64,000 bases of DNA, taken from NCBI GenBank assembly GCA_024236175.1, contig JACKKY010000003.1, positions 186,001 through 250,000 on the forward strand, in the 5' to 3' direction. Positions within the stretch are counted from its first letter, which is position 1. Each line of letters begins with the position of its first letter. Position numbers and translations under genes: made by a program. Positions 51,646-58,296 of the stretch are shown one piece after another. Source of the stretch: Novosphingobium sp. Lineage in GTDB: Bacteria; Pseudomonadota; Alphaproteobacteria; Sphingomonadales; Sphingomonadaceae. The notes under the pieces are model-generated. The model saw only the letters and a list, made by a program, of their open reading frames with translations. It was not told where the DNA came from and searched no databases.

Positions 51646-52389
51646 ATGACAGACAAACTCGTCCTTCACGGCATGAACAGCCCGAACGTCACCAAGGTGG
51701 TCCTCATGCTCGAGGAGTGCGAGCTGGACTACGAGATGCGCCATGTCGCCGTGTTCAAGCAGGAGCAGTTCGATGCGGACTTCCTGCGCATGAACCCGAT
51801 CGGCAAGGTGCCGGTGCTGGAAGACCCGCTGCTGCCGGGACAGCCGCTGTCCGAATCGGGCGCGATCCTGATCTGGCTGGCCGAGCGCGAGCGCAAGTTC
51901 CTGCCCGCCGCCGCCGGTCCGCGCGCCGAGACGATCCAGTGGCTGATGCACCAGATGGCGAATTACGGCCCGCTGCTCGGCCAGCTCAACCATTTCTCGC
52001 TGGTGCTGCGGCCCGGCACCGAGCCCTATGCCGAGGCCCGCTACCGCGCCGCGGCGGAACGGCTTTACCGCGTGCTCGACGACCGGCTGCAGCAGCGCGA
52101 GTGGATCGCGGGTGGGGATTACTCGATCGCGGATATGGCGATGCAGCCCTGGGGCTATTATCTGGAGATGCACGGCTTCGATGCGTCCGCCCACCCGGCG
52201 CTGGTGCGCTGGCGCGATGCTATCGCGGCCCGTCCGGCGGTGCAGCGCGCACATGCCCGGATCGCGCAGGACTTCAACCCGGAGGCGGAACGGACGCGCA
52301 AGGCCGCCACCGGAGAAGACCTCGACAGGTTTTTCGGCCGTACCGACGGGGTCCCGGCCGCCGATTTCAGCGCCGTAGTCGAACAGTGA
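51646..52389 (+). CDS. Glutathione S-transferase family protein (YfcG/Nu-like), cassette gene 6
   Basis: 247 residues with the same plan as cassette gene 1: LVLHGMNSPNVTKVVLMLEE, NPIGKVPVLED, ESGAILIWLAERE and GGDYSIADMAMQPWGYYLEM. A clear but diverged paralogue. A C-terminal tail of about 30 residues after PAVQRAHARIAQDF is unique. The stop is 30 bases before nrdB, so nrdB is probably read through from this cassette. Confidence 0.88.
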   Translation: MTDKLVLHGMNSPNVTKVVLMLEECELDYEMRHVAVFKQEQFDADFLRMNPIGKVPVLEDPLLPGQPLSESGAILIWLAERERKFLPAAAGPRAETIQWLMHQMANYGPLLGQLNHFSLVLRPGTEPYAEARYRAAAERLYRVLDDRLQQREWIAGGDYSIADMAMQPWGYYLEMHGFDASAHPALVRWRDAIAARPAVQRAHARIAQDFNPEAERTRKAATGEDLDRFFGRTDGVPAADFSAVVEQ

Positions 52390-52419
52390 TTTCGCTTTTG
52401 AACTGAAAGGTCACGCCAG

Positions 52420-53493
52420 ATGCCACTCCTCGAAGCCCGCAAGACCTACAAGCCCTTCGAATATCCCTGGGCCTACGAATTCTGGAAGCGCCAGCAGCAG
52501 ATCCACTGGATGCCGGAGGAAGTGCCGCTGGGCGAGGACTGCCGCGACTGGGCGCAGAAGATCAGCGAGCACGAGCGCAACCTGCTCACCCAGATCTTCC
52601 GCTTCTTCACCCAGGCCGACGTCGAGGTGCAGGATTGCTACCACGACAAATACGGCCGCGTGTTCAAGCCGACCGAAATCAAGATGATGCTCGCCGCCTT
52701 CTCCAACATGGAGACGGTGCATATCGCCGCCTATTCGCACCTGCTCGATACGATCGGCATGCCCGAAAGCGAATACGGCATGTTCCTCGAATATGAGGAG
52801 ATGCGCGCCAAGCACGATTACCTGCAGAATTTCGGCGTCGACAATGACGAAGACATCGCCCGCACGCTCGCCATGTTCGGCGGCTTTACCGAAGGCCTGC
52901 AGCTCTTCGCCAGCTTCGCCATGCTGATGAACTTCCCGCGCTTCAACAAGATGAAGGGCATGGGCCAGATCGTCACCTGGTCGATCCGCGACGAGAGCCT
53001 GCACTGCGAAGGCATCACCAAGCTGTTCCACGCCTTCGTCAAGGAGCGCGGCTGCCTGACCAAGGCGGTGAAGGAAGACATCATCGACTGCTGCCAGAAG
53101 ACGGTGCGGCTGGAAGACGCCTTCATCGACCTCGCCTTCGAGATGGGCCCGGTGCCGGGGATGAGCGCGAAGGAAATCAAGAAATACATCCGCTACATCG
53201 CGGACTGGCGGCTGAGCCAGCTCGGCCTGCCCGAGATCTACATGGTGGACGACCACCCGCTGCCCTGGCTCACCCCGCTGCTCAACGGCGTGGAGCACGC
53301 CAACTTCTTCGAGACCCGCGCGACGGAGTATTCGAAAGGCGCCACCAAGGGGAACTGGAACGACGTCTGGGCGAATTTCGACCAGCGCCGCAAGGCGAAG
53401 GCCAACGACACGGACGAGGGCGACGACGGCTCCGAGCCGGACATGTTCGGCGAAGGCGACAGCGGGAACGGCGGAGCGCAGGCGGCGGAGTAG
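52420..53493 (+). CDS. nrdB: Ribonucleoside-diphosphate reductase class I, beta subunit
   Basis: 357 residues; carries the di-iron centre and tyrosyl radical that start catalysis in NrdA. The radical tyrosine is Y105 (HIAAYSHLLD), with iron ligands around E98/H101 (METVH) and the second-helix ligands in RDESLHCEG. A Glu/Asp-rich C-terminal tail after GATKGNW ends in EPDMFGEG and is expected to dock on NrdA. Preceded by GAAAGG. Confidence 0.95.
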   Translation: MPLLEARKTYKPFEYPWAYEFWKRQQQIHWMPEEVPLGEDCRDWAQKISEHERNLLTQIFRFFTQADVEVQDCYHDKYGRVFKPTEIKMMLAAFSNMETVHIAAYSHLLDTIGMPESEYGMFLEYEEMRAKHDYLQNFGVDNDEDIARTLAMFGGFTEGLQLFASFAMLMNFPRFNKMKGMGQIVTWSIRDESLHCEGITKLFHAFVKERGCLTKAVKEDIIDCCQKTVRLEDAFIDLAFEMGPVPGMSAKEIKKYIRYIADWRLSQLGLPEIYMVDDHPLPWLTPLLNGVEHANFFETRATEYSKGATKGNWNDVWANFDQRRKAKANDTDEGDDGSEPDMFGEGDSGNGGAQAAE

Positions 53494-54024
53494 TTAATGA
53501 CCAAACACGTTTTGAATTCGATATTGCAAAGCGGCAGTGCTAACTCCAAACCTTGAAGCAAATTCTCGCAGTCGATCTTCGTCCTGAAGATCAAAATCAG
53601 GCGGGATAATTTTCTTCACAATGCGCTTCGGCATCAGCAATTCAGCGGCGAAGCGGTTTGCTTCGATCTCGTAGGATAGCGTGCCGCTAGCCGCATTTTG
53701 GTCTCGCCGAAAAATTGCCTTGTCGACGTGCACACCTTGTTCGAGCAGTGGCAAATGTAGTTGATGATGGGCGAGTTCGTGAGCAATCGTGAACCGTTGC
53801 CGGTTCGGATGATGTGAGGAATTTACAACGATTGCGCGAGCTCCATCCTTGATGAACGCCATTCCAGAAAGGTCGTCATCAAGAGGAGTCAGCTTCACAA
53901 TGCACCCGGTAGCACGTGCAAGCGAACGAACTGGCACCCGCATCTGATCTGTGGGATTGGCTGCCAGTAGCCGCTGAGCGGCCTTCTCGGCTTTCGTTCT
54001 ATCTGGAGGCATGGCTGGCCACAA
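53494..54024 (-). CDS. ImmA/IrrE-family zinc metallopeptidase
   Basis: 176 residues with the zinc motif HELAHH in QRFTIAHELAHHQLHL and the downstream EANRFAAELLMP, the ImmA/IrrE signature. Proteins of this type cleave a partner XRE repressor to induce genes. The stop abuts the nrdB stop. The start is a TTG directly after the XRE TGA or the ATG at 54010-54012. The XRE gene just upstream is its likely target. Confidence 0.88.
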   Translation of the reverse strand: MWPAMPPDRTKAEKAAQRLLAANPTDQMRVPVRSLARATGCIVKLTPLDDDLSGMAFIKDGARAIVVNSSHHPNRQRFTIAHELAHHQLHLPLLEQGVHVDKAIFRRDQNAASGTLSYEIEANRFAAELLMPKRIVKKIIPPDFDLQDEDRLREFASRFGVSTAALQYRIQNVFGH

Positions 54025-54357
54025 TCAGTCACCTAACAGGTCAAATATACTTGCGACTTGGAATTTTTGTTCTTTCGTAAGTGAAGGGCCCGTCGTGGCG
54101 ACTCTTGGGGGCTTTGCTGGGGCAGCGGGAAGCCAAAGATTAGCTGGCAGCAAGGTTTCAAAGGAACTTACGCCCAAGGCATTGGCAATCTCGACCAACT
54201 GATGGACATGGACGCCCTGCCGGCCTGTTTCCACATTAGCCAATGCTGCGCGCGTCATCCCAATTTTTCCCGCAAGCTCTGCCTGCGTGAAGCGCTTGGC
54301 CTTCCTCTTTTCGGCAATAGCCCTGCCAAGAAAACGGTAGAATTCGTGCGCCTCCAC
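54025..54357 (-). CDS. XRE-family repressor paired with ImmA-like protease
   Basis: 110 residues with an N-terminal helix-turn-helix (KRFTQAELAGKIGMTRAALA, then NVETGRQGVHVHQLVEIAN) and a C-terminal tail ending QVASIFDLLGD. The start is a GTG at 54355-54357. The TATAAT and palindromes upstream suggest autorepression, and the following ImmA gene suggests removal of the repressor by proteolysis under stress. Found in mobile elements and as stand-alone stress switches. Confidence 0.87.
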   Translation of the reverse strand: MEAHEFYRFLGRAIAEKRKAKRFTQAELAGKIGMTRAALANVETGRQGVHVHQLVEIANALGVSSFETLLPANLWLPAAPAKPPRVATTGPSLTKEQKFQVASIFDLLGD

Positions 54358-54403
54358 ATGCCCGAGATATGCGCGCCTGACCTGATAGTCAATATGCCGT
54401 CAG

Positions 54404-54430
54404 CGTGTGCATATTATACACACGCGTGTG
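54404..54430. promoter_or_regulatory. Promoter and overlapping palindromes upstream of the XRE-ImmA operon
   Basis: CGTGTG and CACACG (54404-54424) are nine bases apart and exactly complementary; CACACGCGTGTG (54419-54430) is a second, perfect palindrome sharing one arm. A minus-strand TATAAT (complement of 54413-54418) sits inside, so a bound repressor would block RNA polymerase. The same site could control the small gene on the plus strand. Confidence 0.6.
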
Positions 54431-54515
54431 AAATAAGCTTGCTCTTGTAGGATTTTCGTGGTTGATGTCGGTGTCTCGATTCGGGACGACCAAGATCAAT
54501 GAAGGAAATCAAGAT

Positions 54516-54692
54516 ATGAAAAAGCCCGGCAGCAATTCTGGCCGTAACGGCGGCATTTTTCAGGAGGTCGGTCCTCGAGGCGGACGGTACGACAACTACA
54601 CAACGGTTCGGGACAATGAGCGAATGCCTCCAACGACACAGCCCGGCCGCAGCTGGGCTCCGGTCCGTCGAACACCCGACAGCAAGCGCTGA
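54516..54692 (+). CDS. YjzC-like small hydrophilic protein
   Basis: 58 residues from the ATG at 54516, after GAAGGAAA. The sequence MKKPGSNSGRNGGIFQEVGP followed by RGGRYDNYTTV and PPTTQPGRSWAPVRR fits the small 'PG...GxYxExGPRGG' family related to YjzC, which is basic, cytosolic and of unknown function, with members on many plasmids and genomes. Confidence 0.6.
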   Translation: MKKPGSNSGRNGGIFQEVGPRGGRYDNYTTVRDNERMPPTTQPGRSWAPVRRTPDSKR

Positions 54693-54704
54693 TAGGAGGA
54701 TCAA

Positions 54705-54917
54705 ATGCCCCATTTCATCGTTAACAGGCAGGCGCAATCCAACGGGGATCACGAGGTCCACAATAAGACCGCAGGTTGCTCCTATATGCCGAGGGAAGCG
54801 AACCAGAAGGACCTCGGCTATCATTCTGACTGCCATGGTGCGGTCAGGGAAGCAAAGAGGACCTATAGTCAGTCCAATGGCTGTTACTACTGCTGCAACG
54901 CTTGCCATACCGGCTGA
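54705..54917 (+). CDS. Small cysteine-rich conserved protein
   Basis: 70 residues with six cysteines in CSYMP, DCHGAV, GCYYCCNACHTG and a conserved-looking start MPHFIVNRQAQSNGDHEVHN. The YCCNAC cluster could bind zinc. Thirteen bases after the YjzC-like gene, so co-transcribed, and followed by a strong terminator. I know no function. Confidence 0.6.
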   Translation: MPHFIVNRQAQSNGDHEVHNKTAGCSYMPREANQKDLGYHSDCHGAVREAKRTYSQSNGCYYCCNACHTG

Positions 54918-54940
54918 TGCGTCATGGCTCGTGAGAGATG

Positions 54941-54974
54941 AAAGGCCGGCATCGTACGATACCGGCCTTTCTGC
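54941..54974. terminator. Strong palindromic, probably bidirectional terminator
   Basis: AAAGGCCGG and CCGGCCTTT form nine-base arms around ATCGTACGAT, itself palindromic, so the whole 30-base segment is nearly self-complementary. T-rich sequence follows on the plus side (TTTCTG). It ends the two-gene unit at 54516-54917. Confidence 0.8.
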
Positions 54975-55011
54975 TTAGGCATGTTGTTTTACACAAAACC
55001 GGAATGTTAGA

Positions 55012-55038
55012 TGGATCCCCGCCTTCGCGGGAATGACG
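55012..55038. repeat. REP palindrome (CCCCGCCTTCGCGGG type)
   Basis: CCCCGCCTTCGCGGGAATGACGG: the GC-rich hairpin followed by ATGACGG is the widespread proteobacterial REP. A similar copy in opposite orientation lies at 57097. It occupies the gap between the terminator and the convergent gene at 55109. Confidence 0.7.
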
Positions 55039-55108
55039 GAGCAGGGAGTGTGGTGAATTACGGCACCACTTCACTTTGGCCCCCGAACTTTCACAGCTCC
55101 GAAGCCGC

Positions 55109-55561
55109 CTAGCATCCTCCCAGCAGGATCCGCGAATAGAGGCGGTGCAGCCGGTATAGCGCCAGCATGACCGGGCGCTCCGGCTTGCCGACCCACGATC
55201 CGAAGAACAGTCTTGTCCCGTCGCCCAGCGGCTCCACGGCCAGCCAGCTGGCTGTGCCGGTGCCGGCGGATTCGAGCAGGATCTGGGTGTCCCGACGCTC
55301 GATCACCTTCCACACCGCGATGTGGTCCGTCTCGCCGCGCGCCAGCGCCCGCGCATCCTTGCTGGACGCCCCGCGCCCCATCAGGGTGAGCACCAGCCGT
55401 TCGGGCCGGAATGCGATGCTGCAATAGAAGCGCTCGATATACTCGGGCAGAAAGACCGTGCCGGGCACCTCGCGGCAGAAGCAGTCGCGATAATCCTCCG
55501 GCCCGCCGAATCCGGCGAGCAGGCTGCCTTCCGGCACATCGCAGGCGGCGATCCCGGCCAT
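55109..55561 (-). CDS. Conserved protein, DUF2867-like
   Basis: 150 residues from the ATG at 55559-55561. DYRDCFCREVPGTVFLPEYI, then ERLVLTLMGRGASSKDARAL and DTQILLESAGTGTASWLAVE resemble DUF2867, a START-like fold. Function unknown, and the family assignment is tentative. An upstream in-frame extension runs through the REP pair and is not coding. Confidence 0.6.
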   Translation of the reverse strand: MAGIAACDVPEGSLLAGFGGPEDYRDCFCREVPGTVFLPEYIERFYCSIAFRPERLVLTLMGRGASSKDARALARGETDHIAVWKVIERRDTQILLESAGTGTASWLAVEPLGDGTRLFFGSWVGKPERPVMLALYRLHRLYSRILLGGC

Positions 55562-55642
55562 CGGGGGAGGATAGACCGGCCTGCCTGGCACCTCCAGTGG
55601 CAAACCGGGATTATGGCGCCGGTTCCCGGGTCCCTGAACACC

Positions 55643-55779
55643 CGTCGCCCCTGCGCAGGCAGGGGCCCAGATAAGGGTGCGATTGTTTGAAACGGTACAA
55701 GATCGCCCGCCCGCGCCAAGGGGCAACCACTACCCGTTCCATCAGCCTTATATAGGCCCCTGCCTGCGCAGGGGCGACG
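55643..55779. repeat. REPIN-like unit A: two inverted REPs, 137 bases
   Basis: The left arm CGTCGCCCCTGCGCAGGCAG plus GGGCCCAGATAAGG is mirrored by the right arm reading as its reverse complement (ending GCGCAGGGGCGACG). About 70 bases of unrelated sequence lie between. The size and arm sequences match units B and C. It fills the 308-base gap between the DUF2867-like gene and the MAPEG gene. Confidence 0.8.
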
Positions 55780-55869
55780 GTCGCCAACTCCACCCCCTTC
55801 CCCTTTTCCCCGACATCCGCCATTCTCCCGCGCGGCGGCTGAGGCCGTCCAATGACAGGGGGAACACAG

Positions 55870-56304
55870 ATGCCTGAAGTCGCAAACCAGATGCATATCT
55901 TCGTGCCGATGCTGGTGGTCGTCGCGCTTACGTTCGTCGCCTTCATCCGCATGGGCGGCGCGCGCGGGCGGGCGGTGAAGGAGGGGCAGGACCCGGATTT
56001 CTACAAGGCCCATCTCGGCGAGCCCGAACCCGAATACGCCACCGCCGCCACCCGGCACTACGACAACTTGTTCGAGATGCCGACGATCTTCTACGCCGCG
56101 TGCCTCACCGCCTATGTGCTGGGCGCGGTCACCGGCTGGGTGCTCGCCTTCGCCTGGGGCTACGTCGCCGGCCGCGTGATCCAGAGCGCCGTGCACATGA
56201 CCTACAACAACCCCATGCACCGCGGCCTGGGCTTCACCGTCAGCGTACTGTTCATGGTCGCCCTGTGGGTCAACCTGGCGCTGTCGATCTTCGCGGGGCT
56301 TTAG
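55870..56304 (+). CDS. MAPEG family membrane protein
   Basis: 144 residues with four hydrophobic helices; PEYATAATRHYDNLFEMPTI and SAVHMTYNNPMHRGLGFTVS carry the 'NxxExP' and 'HxxYNxxxxR' features of membrane-associated proteins in eicosanoid and glutathione metabolism. Bacterial members are of uncertain function. The ATG at 55870 has GGGGGAACACAG just before it; an ATG six codons earlier is less likely. Confidence 0.88.
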   Translation: MPEVANQMHIFVPMLVVVALTFVAFIRMGGARGRAVKEGQDPDFYKAHLGEPEPEYATAATRHYDNLFEMPTIFYAACLTAYVLGAVTGWVLAFAWGYVAGRVIQSAVHMTYNNPMHRGLGFTVSVLFMVALWVNLALSIFAGL

Positions 56305-56312
56305 GGGGTTGC

Positions 56313-56451
56313 CGTCGCCCCTGCGCAGGCAGGGGCCCAGATAAGGGTTCGGTTAAAGCAAAGGCGATGCAGCATTGTACGGCCACACCAAGACATGCCC
56401 GCAATGCGCTGAACTGACCTTAGATAGGCCCCTGCCTGCGCAGGGGCGACG
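56313..56451. repeat. REPIN-like unit B: two inverted REPs, 139 bases
   Basis: Left arm CGTCGCCCCTGCGCAGGCAG plus GGGCCCAGATAAGG is near-identical to unit A; right arm TTAGATAGGCCCCTGCCTG plus CGCAGGGGCGACG is its reverse complement. The roughly 70-base centre differs from unit A. Placed between the MAPEG and GIY-YIG genes, 15 bases before the latter. Confidence 0.8.
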
Positions 56452-56466
56452 AGCTGGAAAACGTGC

Positions 56467-56757
56467 ATGAAAGGTGGCTGGGTCTACATCATGACGAACG
56501 GCGCGCATGGCACGCTGTATATCGGCGTGACTTCCGACCTGCCCGGGCGCGTCACCCAGCACCGGGAGGGACGCGGTTCGCAGTTCTGCGCGAAGCACGG
56601 CCTCGTCCGTCTCGTCCATGCCGAACGTCATGAGGACATCCGCGATGCCATCGCACGCGAAAGGGCGATGAAGAAATGGAAACGCCAATGGAAGCTGCGG
56701 CTGATCCGCCAGAACAATCCCGACTGGCGCGACCTCTACGATGAGCTGAACGCCTGA
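56467..56757 (+). CDS. GIY-YIG family nuclease-like protein
   Basis: 96 residues of the stand-alone GIY-YIG domain (UPF0213 type): WVYIMTNGAHGTLYIGVTSD contains the two catalytic strands, R28 (PGRVTQHR) the catalytic arginine and E64-region (ARERAMKKWKR) the metal-binding helix. Function of this small form is unknown. It sits directly beside REPIN units B and C. Confidence 0.9.
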   Translation: MKGGWVYIMTNGAHGTLYIGVTSDLPGRVTQHREGRGSQFCAKHGLVRLVHAERHEDIRDAIARERAMKKWKRQWKLRLIRQNNPDWRDLYDELNA

Positions 56758-56890
56758 TTGTCCCAGGACAACGCAATCGCCGCCAACCCCGGAAAACTAC
56801 CTAATCCGTTTCGGATGCAACACCGGGCCCGCCATCTTGCCCCGTCGCGACGGCCTGCCATCTTGGCCGCGTCACGAGGGAGCACTGGCC

Positions 56891-57067
56891 ATGGCCGAAA
56901 CACCGGTCCGCAAGATCTGCAAGGGATGCCGTTCGGAAAGCGTCACGCGCGACGCCTGGGCCGAATGGGATGCCGAGCGGCAGGAATGGGTGCTGGGCGC
57001 GGTGTTCGACTACGCCTTCTGCCACAACTGCGCCTCGCGCACGCGGATCGAGGATGTTCCGGCTTAG
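56891..57067 (+). CDS. Small zinc-ribbon protein
   Basis: 58 residues with two C-x2-C pairs: ICKGCRS near the N-terminus and FCHNCASR near the C-terminus, joined by DAWAEWDAERQEWVLGAVFD. The layout is that of a small zinc ribbon of unknown role, a common conserved protein in sphingomonads. ATG at 56891 after GGGAGCACTGGCC. Confidence 0.75.
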   Translation: MAETPVRKICKGCRSESVTRDAWAEWDAERQEWVLGAVFDYAFCHNCASRTRIEDVPA

Positions 57068-57096
57068 GGGCGATCATTCCCGCTCCGCACAATCAT

Positions 57097-57234
57097 CGTC
57101 ATCCCCGCGAAGGCGGGGACCCAGATAAGACCGGCTGTGTGCGTTCCGGTTGCCCCTGGGCGCGGCCGTGCCATCCGGCACCGCCGGAACGAAACTCCAC
57201 CGTTGGCTGGGCCCCTGCCTTCGCAGGGGCGACG
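57097..57234. repeat. REPIN-like unit C: two inverted REPs, 138 bases
   Basis: Left arm CGTCATCCCCGCGAAGGCGG plus GGACCCAGATAAG; right arm GGGCCCCTGCCTTCGCAGG plus GGCGACG. The stems use a GCGAAGGC loop type, a variant of that in A and B, but the CCCAGATAAG tail and total length are the same, so C is a diverged member. Confidence 0.75.
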
Positions 57235-57440
57235 GGTGGGCATTCGGCCTGTCCTACACGCGCGCACCCTGCCACACTGCCGGTCGCACCATTCCCGACC
57301 ATGCGCGCAAGGCGAAATTTCCCGGCAGAAGTGTCACCCTGCGCTTGTCGCAACAAATGACCGAAAATCAGCAGCTTGATGTCGCAAACGCAGGGTTACA
57401 CCCTGTCACCTTTGTCACCCCGGGGCGCGGCGGCCCGCAG
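57235..57440. other. Intergenic sequence with repeated TGTCACC boxes, no gene seen
   Basis: After REPIN unit C there are about 200 bases with no convincing reading frame before the convergent DUF4870 gene. The segment TGTCACC occurs at 57332, 57404 and 57413, and TGTCGCAA occurs twice (near 57347 and 57380). I cannot assign a role. Confidence 0.4.
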
Positions 57441-57872
57441 TCAGGCCAGCCAGGTGTCCGGATTGGGCATTGGCTGCTGCTTCTGGGCGTTGACGATGCT
57501 CAGCACGCAGCGCACCACCACCAGCACGCCGACCGCCACCATCATCAGGAAGCCGATCAGCACGATCATCAGCAGGATGCTGACGAAGCCGCCGATCAGG
57601 CCGATCCAGAAGGTGCGGATCAGGTAGTCGTAATGCGACGTTTCCCAATCGGCATGTTCCTCGCCTTTCCAGACGTAGGCCAGCACCACGCCGACGATCA
57701 CGGTGATGCCGAGGAAGAAGGAGGAGAGGTAGAGCAGGCTGACGACGGTCGGCCGGTTGAAGTCGAACCCGGCGGACGGCGTGTCCGTTGCGCCCGGCGT
57801 TTCCGGCTTCCCCGGCGTTTCGGGCTTCTTCGCCGGCTGTTCCGGCGGACCGCTCAGATCGTGCTGCTCCAT
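57441..57872 (-). CDS. DUF4870-like membrane protein
   Basis: 143 residues: a Pro/Lys-rich N-terminal tail (KKPETPGKPETPG), then three hydrophobic helices in the order SLLYLSSFFLGITVIVGVVL, TFWIGLIGGFVSILLMIVLI and MVAVGVLVVVRCVLSIVNA. This three-helix plan with the C-terminal RC...L...AQ segment is of the DUF4870 type. Function unknown. Confidence 0.75.
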   Translation of the reverse strand: MEQHDLSGPPEQPAKKPETPGKPETPGATDTPSAGFDFNRPTVVSLLYLSSFFLGITVIVGVVLAYVWKGEEHADWETSHYDYLIRTFWIGLIGGFVSILLMIVLIGFLMMVAVGVLVVVRCVLSIVNAQKQQPMPNPDTWLA

Positions 57873-58014
57873 GGGCGTGCTCCCGCTAGGCGCTGCAGTC
57901 TAGCCCAGCATGGCGCGGGGCCGCAAGCGCGGGGGCTGCGGCCTTGAAACCGGCCCGGCGCATCCTAATGTGCAAGACTGCACAGTCCCAACCGACATGA
58001 GAGGAGGTCCGACC

Positions 58015-58287
58015 GTGACCGACCCCAATTCCAGCGGAAAATCCGGCAAGTGGCTATGGATCGTCATCCTTGTGCTGCTGCTGATCGTCATCCTCGTCTG
58101 GTTCCGCGACCCGGTGGGCGAAGTGGAGGCGCCGGGCGCCGAAGCGACTCCGCCCCCGTCGAGCGAGTGGATCGAGGAAAACCCGGACGAGGCGAAGGTG
58201 CCCGTCACGCTGCCGAACAGCAGCCTTGAATCGGGCACCGAAGCGCCCACGGACGGCGCCGGCAGCTCGAGCGGCGCGGGCGAATAG
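58015..58287 (+). CDS. Small single-pass membrane protein
   Basis: 90 residues with a GTG start at 58015 after the strong ribosome site GAGAGGAGG. One transmembrane helix (WLWIVILVLLLIVILVWF) is followed by an acidic Pro/Ser/Glu-rich tail. No domain recognised. The helix near the N-terminus predicts a tail exposed to the periplasm or cytoplasm; orientation unknown. Confidence 0.6.
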   Translation: MTDPNSSGKSGKWLWIVILVLLLIVILVWFRDPVGEVEAPGAEATPPPSSEWIEENPDEAKVPVTLPNSSLESGTEAPTDGAGSSSGAGE

Positions 58288-58296
58288 GCCCGTCGC

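Noticed and set aside
53494..54974. Prophage or integrative element at the XRE-ImmA locus
   Set aside because: No integrase, excisionase, attachment-site duplication or structural genes; only regulator and small genes are present.
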